Below are positions 59,188 through 64,000 of a stretch of DNA of 64,000 bases, piece after piece. Position 1 is the stretch's first letter. Each line of letters opens with the position of its first letter. The notes under the pieces are model-generated. The model saw nothing but the letters and a program-made list of their open reading frames with translations. It was not told the DNA's origin and did not search any database. Both the position numbers and the translations under genes were made by a program. This stretch comes from Reticulitermes speratus (taxonomy: Eukaryota; Arthropoda; Insecta; Blattodea; Rhinotermitidae): positions 39,719,408-39,783,407 of the forward strand of contig JAJKFL010000003.1 of assembly GCA_021186555.1 (NCBI GenBank), written 5' to 3'.

Positions 59188-60268
59188 AGTCCCAATTCAC
59201 AGTTCCTGTTAGCCTCTCTTCTTCCCACAGTTCTGATAGGCCACATTATTTGAAAGTTTTCTGTATAAATGAACCGCATCCTCACAGGTTTACGTTCAAG
59301 CTATGCTTTTTTCCGCAGGAATGGTTTAACTTAGAAAGACACTTTGACTTGCAAGTCATGGAAGTCTCCGTTTTTAGTTAGCTTTTGGTCTGTCAGTCCA
59401 CTAGCTAGACCCTATATCCTTCAAACCTGCAGATGTGTCACCATGACAGTTGACTAGGTTCCTTATTTGAAGAGCATTTGTTTGAAACTTGGAGCCATTA
59501 GCCTTCTAATTACTGGTTCACTCCATGCATCCAAGTCCTTCTGGAGAAGCTAAGGAATTCCTTGCATTTTATGAAACCTGAGATTTCAGTAGCATGTTTG
59601 CAGTAGCCCACACTGGTGCATATCCTGAGTCACATGAATGCAGATTACTTACTCACACCCTATTTCTTTAAGATCCATTTTAATATTATCCTTGCATTTA
59701 TGCCTAACTTTTCGAAGTCATTGCTTCCCTTCAGGTGTTCTAATAAAAATGTATTTACTTCTTCTCTTTCTTATGTGTTCCACATGCCGTACTCATCTCA
59801 TAATACTACTTACAATTTTAGTTATTCTGCACAGTATTGGATATCATAAATCTGAATTGTGAGATACCTCTTTACAAAAAATTTTGAACCAAAGAGTTAA
59901 CATAATTACTTTAAGAAACTGTGGATTCTAATTCCACTTAAAGTTTTTATATTTATGCTTGTCGGTTTAACAAAGACGTTCATTACTTTATTCATTGCCT
60001 GATATAATTTTATTATAAAATGGCCTGTATTTTGTACTGAACATGTGGACTACTTGTATTTTCAAACATTTATGATGATCTACATGACAGTTGTTGATAA
60101 CTTGCATTACTCAATATGATACAGATTTTGAATATTAAAATTTAAAAATCAAGGCATTGCAGATGTATAAAATCTTTTATTGTTGTTATGGAAGTAATGG
60201 TTATTGAAATGTATTTTGCAAAGGATGGTGTAACTATGTAGTCTTACACTGTAAGAAATGCTTTGAAT
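59188..60268. other. 3' flank: nothing recognised
   Basis: AT-rich, no gene or repeat family recognised. Confidence 0.45.
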
Positions 60269-60352
60269 ATACAGGGCATACACAAAAGAATGGTGCGGTT
60301 TCAATAGTATTCACTATTGAAACCGCACCATTCTCTTGTGTATACCCTGTAT
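60269..60352. repeat. Near-perfect 40-bp inverted repeat (mariner-like foldback)
   Basis: ATACAGGGCATACACAAAAG through GGTTTCAATAGT (60269-60308) and its reverse complement (60313-60352) differ at two positions and are separated by four bases. The ends (TA)CAGGG...CCCTG(TA) fit a Tc1/mariner-type MITE with TA target sites. Confidence 0.85.
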
Positions 60353-60417
60353 TTACAATCTGTCTTTTATGTGTAGAACAAGAAGAAGTGTTATAATTAA
60401 TTATGTTTATCAGTTGC

Positions 60418-60640
60418 TAAGATTATATAGCGCGTATGGTAGATAAATGAAATATGAGTGTGGAGCCATGGTCGAATGATACTGACAGTGAGAAACCGAA
60501 ATACTCTCAGAAAAAAAATGTCGCAGTGCCACATTGTCCACCACAAATTCCACATTGACTGACCTGGGATTGAGCCTGGAACTCTGTGGTGAGAGGCCGG
60601 CAACAAATTGCATGAGAGGAGCAACAGTCTGAAAAGAGTA
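60418..60640 (-). repeat. SINE-C, antisense
   Basis: On the reverse strand, a box B-like GGCTCAATCCCAGG is followed by the tail TTCATTTATCTACCATACGCG and CTATATAATCTTAGCAACTGA, which matches the end of 13908-14140. Confidence 0.7.
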
Positions 60641-61329
60641 TTCAGAAGCTGCATTTCAGATTCAAAAACAACATAGACATCCATACTGTTGCTATATTAT
60701 ATATAATAAGTTAGCTACTTATATATGTTGTTGCAAATACAAATCACTGCTGCATACTGAAAATAAAGTCATTGAAATCAGTTATTTTTCCTGCTATAAT
60801 TGGACACAACACTTTCTGCCAAGACACTTTCCATGTGTTCCTGCCTAGTTGTTTTTATAAATTATTTTACTTCTAGGCTATAATTAATATGTGATGTGAT
60901 AAACATATTCTTGGGCTGCCGAATGAATAAGAAAACATCATTCAGACTAGGAGCAGAGAAACAATGTGCCTCTTTCCCTTTCTAACCACTGAAAATTTGT
61001 GGACTCTGTGATGTCCAGATTCTATGCTGTATGAGGTCTGACTGTAGAAAACATGTGAAAGGCTAATCATTATCATCTGTTATAATGATAAATATTTGTA
61101 CACAAGAAATGTAATGTGCCACTCAAAGGAAAAATGTGTTGTTTTCATTGCCCTGTTTTTATTCATACACTTTACAAGCATTATAATGCATAATACAATA
61201 ATATTCTGTCTAGGAAGGAAGCAGTCAGTAGAGAAGTACAACAATGACAGCTTGTAAACTTTTAAAAATATTGTGGTCTGAATATTGTTACTAAACAGTG
61301 ATGTCATAATAAGATTAAAAATGCTGTAG

Positions 61330-61500
61330 GAGACTGAAATCTCATTTATGAGATCTGAGGTTCTCATGGTAGTGACTGCGAACCTTGCTGTCTTTTGAGA
61401 TGTGACACCATGTGGTTTAGTATATAGATGCCAAAACCTGCTGCCTCTATCTTGAGTGTAGAAGAGTGACAGCTGAAGAGACAGGCAGCAGGTTTTTCAA
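61330..61500 (-). repeat. Dispersed repeat with hammerhead-like text, antisense
   Basis: The reverse strand reads CTCAAGATAGAGGCAGCAGG followed by GGTGTCACATCT and CAGTCACTACCATGAGAACC; the same order is found at 63548-63670. The start resembles a worn CTGAAGATGGAGGCAGC box. AAAACCTGCTGCCT and AGGCAGCAGGTTTT frame a short inverted repeat at 61431-61497. Confidence 0.55.
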
Positions 61501-63290
61501 GAAGATTGGCACATGTCTACAAAACAACTTGGCATTACATTCCAGAAGATAGGGATCTTCCTGGATTTTTAATCACTCATAAATGAGAACTGTAACTGTA
61601 CACATTTACACACATATACATGTACTTGGATGTGAGACTCATATAATTCTTGTGGTATAGTTTACTTAGCTGATTATCCTTACAGATGTATCTGATGGGA
61701 TATACAGAGATTATTACGTACTTGACTATAAATGAGTAAGTGTAACGGCCCATCTAAAAGTAATGTCCCCTTTGTCACCTTTTGAGTTAATAATCCATAG
61801 TCTTTTAAATCTCCATGTATCATTAAGACTGCATTGAAATGCAGTGTTTATTTCTTAGGTCTTTTATGAGAATTATTTTATGCATAAGTATTTTAATGTT
61901 TGTAAAGATTTTGCAAGTCGTGTAATTCTTAGATTCACTGCCATCTTGCACCGACATTTACCATGTGGTATGAAATGTAGAAAATGGTGATGTTATGTAT
62001 GTTCATTGGCATTGCCCCTAATAATAAACACAAGCACTGGGTAGATCTATGGGTCACTGGGGAACCATGGTTTGCTAATATATTTTAAGTTCGACATCCA
62101 AGAATTATTGCTAACATCTTAAAAAATGAACAATCAGAAAGTCTTTCAACATCTGTTATAATTGTACCTACCACAATAAAGGAAAGTGCATGACTAATAC
62201 AAAATAGCATATAACACTGAATTTATTTTTATGAATACATGACAGTGTTAAAGCTTCAGGATTCTGGACGTAAATATTGCAACATAGGCCTCCTATAGAA
62301 AGATGTGGCTATGAAGAGGATTGTACAAACAGAATTTCTCCAATACTCTTCACTTTTGTACTGTGTGACTACTAATGGTTGTAGTTTAATCAGTTGTGGA
62401 TTAGGTAAAATAAAGTGCTTGTGTCAGATACAAGGCTGCTGTTAGTTGTGAGCAAGTCGTTCTCAGTAAATAAAATAATTTATCTATAAAACATATGACA
62501 TTTTAATGGGCCATATCAATGTATGAAGTGTTATCTGCATGACAAAATTACGAAGCTGCTTGACAGTTCGTTATTATGGGACAGTATTTTCTTTTGAATT
62601 TTTTTAAAATGTGAATAGATTTTTTATGATTATGAAACTTGGCCGGCAAACACACAGGTGTTTTAAGATTGAGTGTTGTTTATTACTTTAAAAATTTTGT
62701 GAGTTACAAACTAATTTCACTTGTGTAGACAAAAAAGCTACTAGCTTCATCCATTTCTCCTCCTCACCTCCAAACAAGAAGTGGCTTTTCACTGGGATTA
62801 TGGTACGGCTAGTTTATATATTGCCCATATATTTTACCATCCCATACTTCTGCTGTCAATTTCTAAATACATTGTTAGCACTGGTAAACTACTTTTGTAG
62901 TAATTTGCACTTATGTATAGGTTACCAACAAGGCTCTCTCAAAGACTTTCACTATTAAATTTCAATATACCACATTTCAATTATCTGTTTCATTTTCTTG
63001 CAAACCAAAAAGTGATCAGAAACTGTACATATAAGGAAACTGTGCATCAAATATGACAAATAGACATCAGTAATTATTTTGTCAGCAATGTTATATTATA
63101 AATTTATTCAATTATCTTGTTATATTAGGGTGTTTCAACTGCTGGCACTGTGTATCATCAATGTGATGCAAATTGGATGCATCCCAGAAGCAATTAAAAT
63201 TTGTTCCTATAATGCCAACTCAGATTACATTGTGATTCAAATTAAACATATCCTCATATTTCACATTAAATTCTTACATTTGAAATTAAA
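61501..63290. other. 3' flank: nothing firmly recognised
   Basis: GGCCCATCTAAAAGTAATGTCC at about 61749 resembles a mariner terminal repeat without a visible partner. The rest is AT-rich and unassigned. Confidence 0.4.
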
Positions 63291-63294
63291 CTGT

Positions 63295-63690
63295 ATAGAT
63301 GAAAATTCTTTTCTTCTGTGATGTGACATTACGCAGCTTGGTAGAGAGTACCTATATTCAGAGAAACCTATTGCCTCCAACTTGGAGGCAGGAGATTAAT
63401 CTACATGAGAAAGGGACACCTAGACTAAAAAAGTGCCAACAAGAAAGGTCTACCTTTCACAGCAACCATTGCCTATGGTTTCCTCACAGCCCAAGTTCCT
63501 GCCCCGTCTTCTCCATACCTGGACGTCAGTTTACTGCGTGGCTTACTCTTCTGTTCTGAAGATGGAAGCAGCAGTTTTCTCTGAAATGTTAGGACTAAGG
63601 TATATGGTGTCACAGTCTAGAAGACACTACAATCTTCATAGTCACTGCCATGAGAACCTTCTCAGTTTTCAAACTGTACATACCTTGAAC
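63295..63690 (+). repeat. Dispersed repeat, two parts
   Basis: 63295-63420 (CTTCTGTGATGTGACATTACGCAGCTTGGTAGA, then a TTGCCTCCAACTTGGAGGCA palindrome) has the look of a common insect repeat that gives spurious protein text. 63548-63670 matches the reverse strand of 61330-61500. The order of parts suggests one element that spans both. Confidence 0.5.
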
Positions 63691-64000
63691 CATATCTCAT
63701 AAGAGTATACATATGTGTGGGCTGCATAATTCAAGCGTGACACAAACTACATTATCTTATTTTCTAACACACTTAACCACACTATGTAACAGAGAATATG
63801 TTTATAATTACAGTGTGTTGTGTCACTTGATTTTGTCATTGTGCACCTAAGTATTGTCTTCTTGAACATTTATGTGTTCCAAATGCACCTGCAGTCATTT
63901 AATTGTTATTTATTGACTTCAGGGACTATACAAGAATGCAGTTATGCACATTACAATAATCCTAATTACATCTCAAAACAGCAGAATTTCTAACACAGAT
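63691..64000. other. 3' flank: nothing recognised
   Basis: AT-rich sequence up to the end of the window. Confidence 0.4.

Overview
This is eukaryotic nuclear DNA, almost certainly from an insect with a large, repeat-rich genome. It is AT-rich, has GT-AG introns of up to about 23 kb, and is full of tRNA-derived SINEs, 3' ends of non-LTR retrotransposons, mariner and pogo DNA transposons and foldback elements. The repeated LINE 3' ends and SINE heads look to me like those of blattodean insects (cockroach or termite; Periplaneta-like). That is recognition from memory, not a search result. Most open frames in the window are chance frames or sit inside repeats.

One protein-coding gene spans the window on the + strand. 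Five or six small exons can be chained with consensus splice sites and matching phases: a signal-peptide exon (1272-1332), two six-cysteine modules (24621-24764 and 26403-26564), a transmembrane exon (29987-30163), a glutamine-rich probable coiled-coil exon (53236-53468) and a serine-rich last exon ending at 57070. The predicted product is a type I membrane protein of about 303 residues, with a short EB-like cysteine-rich ectodomain and a cytoplasmic tail of about 145 residues. I do not recognise a named orthologue. Two further exons end with the same phase-1 donor and could be alternative first exons. One, at 2361-2664, would give a longer N-terminus. The other, at 38493-38571, follows a CpG-rich stretch with a palindromic E-box and a YY1-type site. 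Joined to 53236, it would give a 148-residue cytosolic form without ectodomain or membrane segment.

The introns and flanks are mobile DNA. The most interesting part is a set of minimal hammerhead ribozyme motifs (CUGANGA, stem II, GAA, palindromic stem III, then the cleavage base and stem I). The clearest are at 6268-6310 (-), 6651-6693 (+), 13706-13749 (+), 25117-25159 (-), 42377-42424 (-) and 49254-49294 (+), with degenerate relatives elsewhere. Several lie in the arms of long inverted repeats (6205-6756, 16950-17232, 34264-34486, 44029-44247, 48867-49362), which would fit non-autonomous relatives of Penelope-like elements.

Other landmarks are an 18-copy 44-bp satellite (about 9999-10795), a nested SINE pair with a 15-bp target duplication (11985-12515), a 914-bp pogo-type element with an intact fused frame (36347-37260), a decayed mariner (about 39807-40620), and a histone H1 retropseudogene split by a 404-bp mariner-derived element (47584-48600). 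LINE 3' ends occur at seven or more sites, six of them from one family and all in the sense orientation of the gene. No rRNA, functional tRNA or CRISPR was seen.
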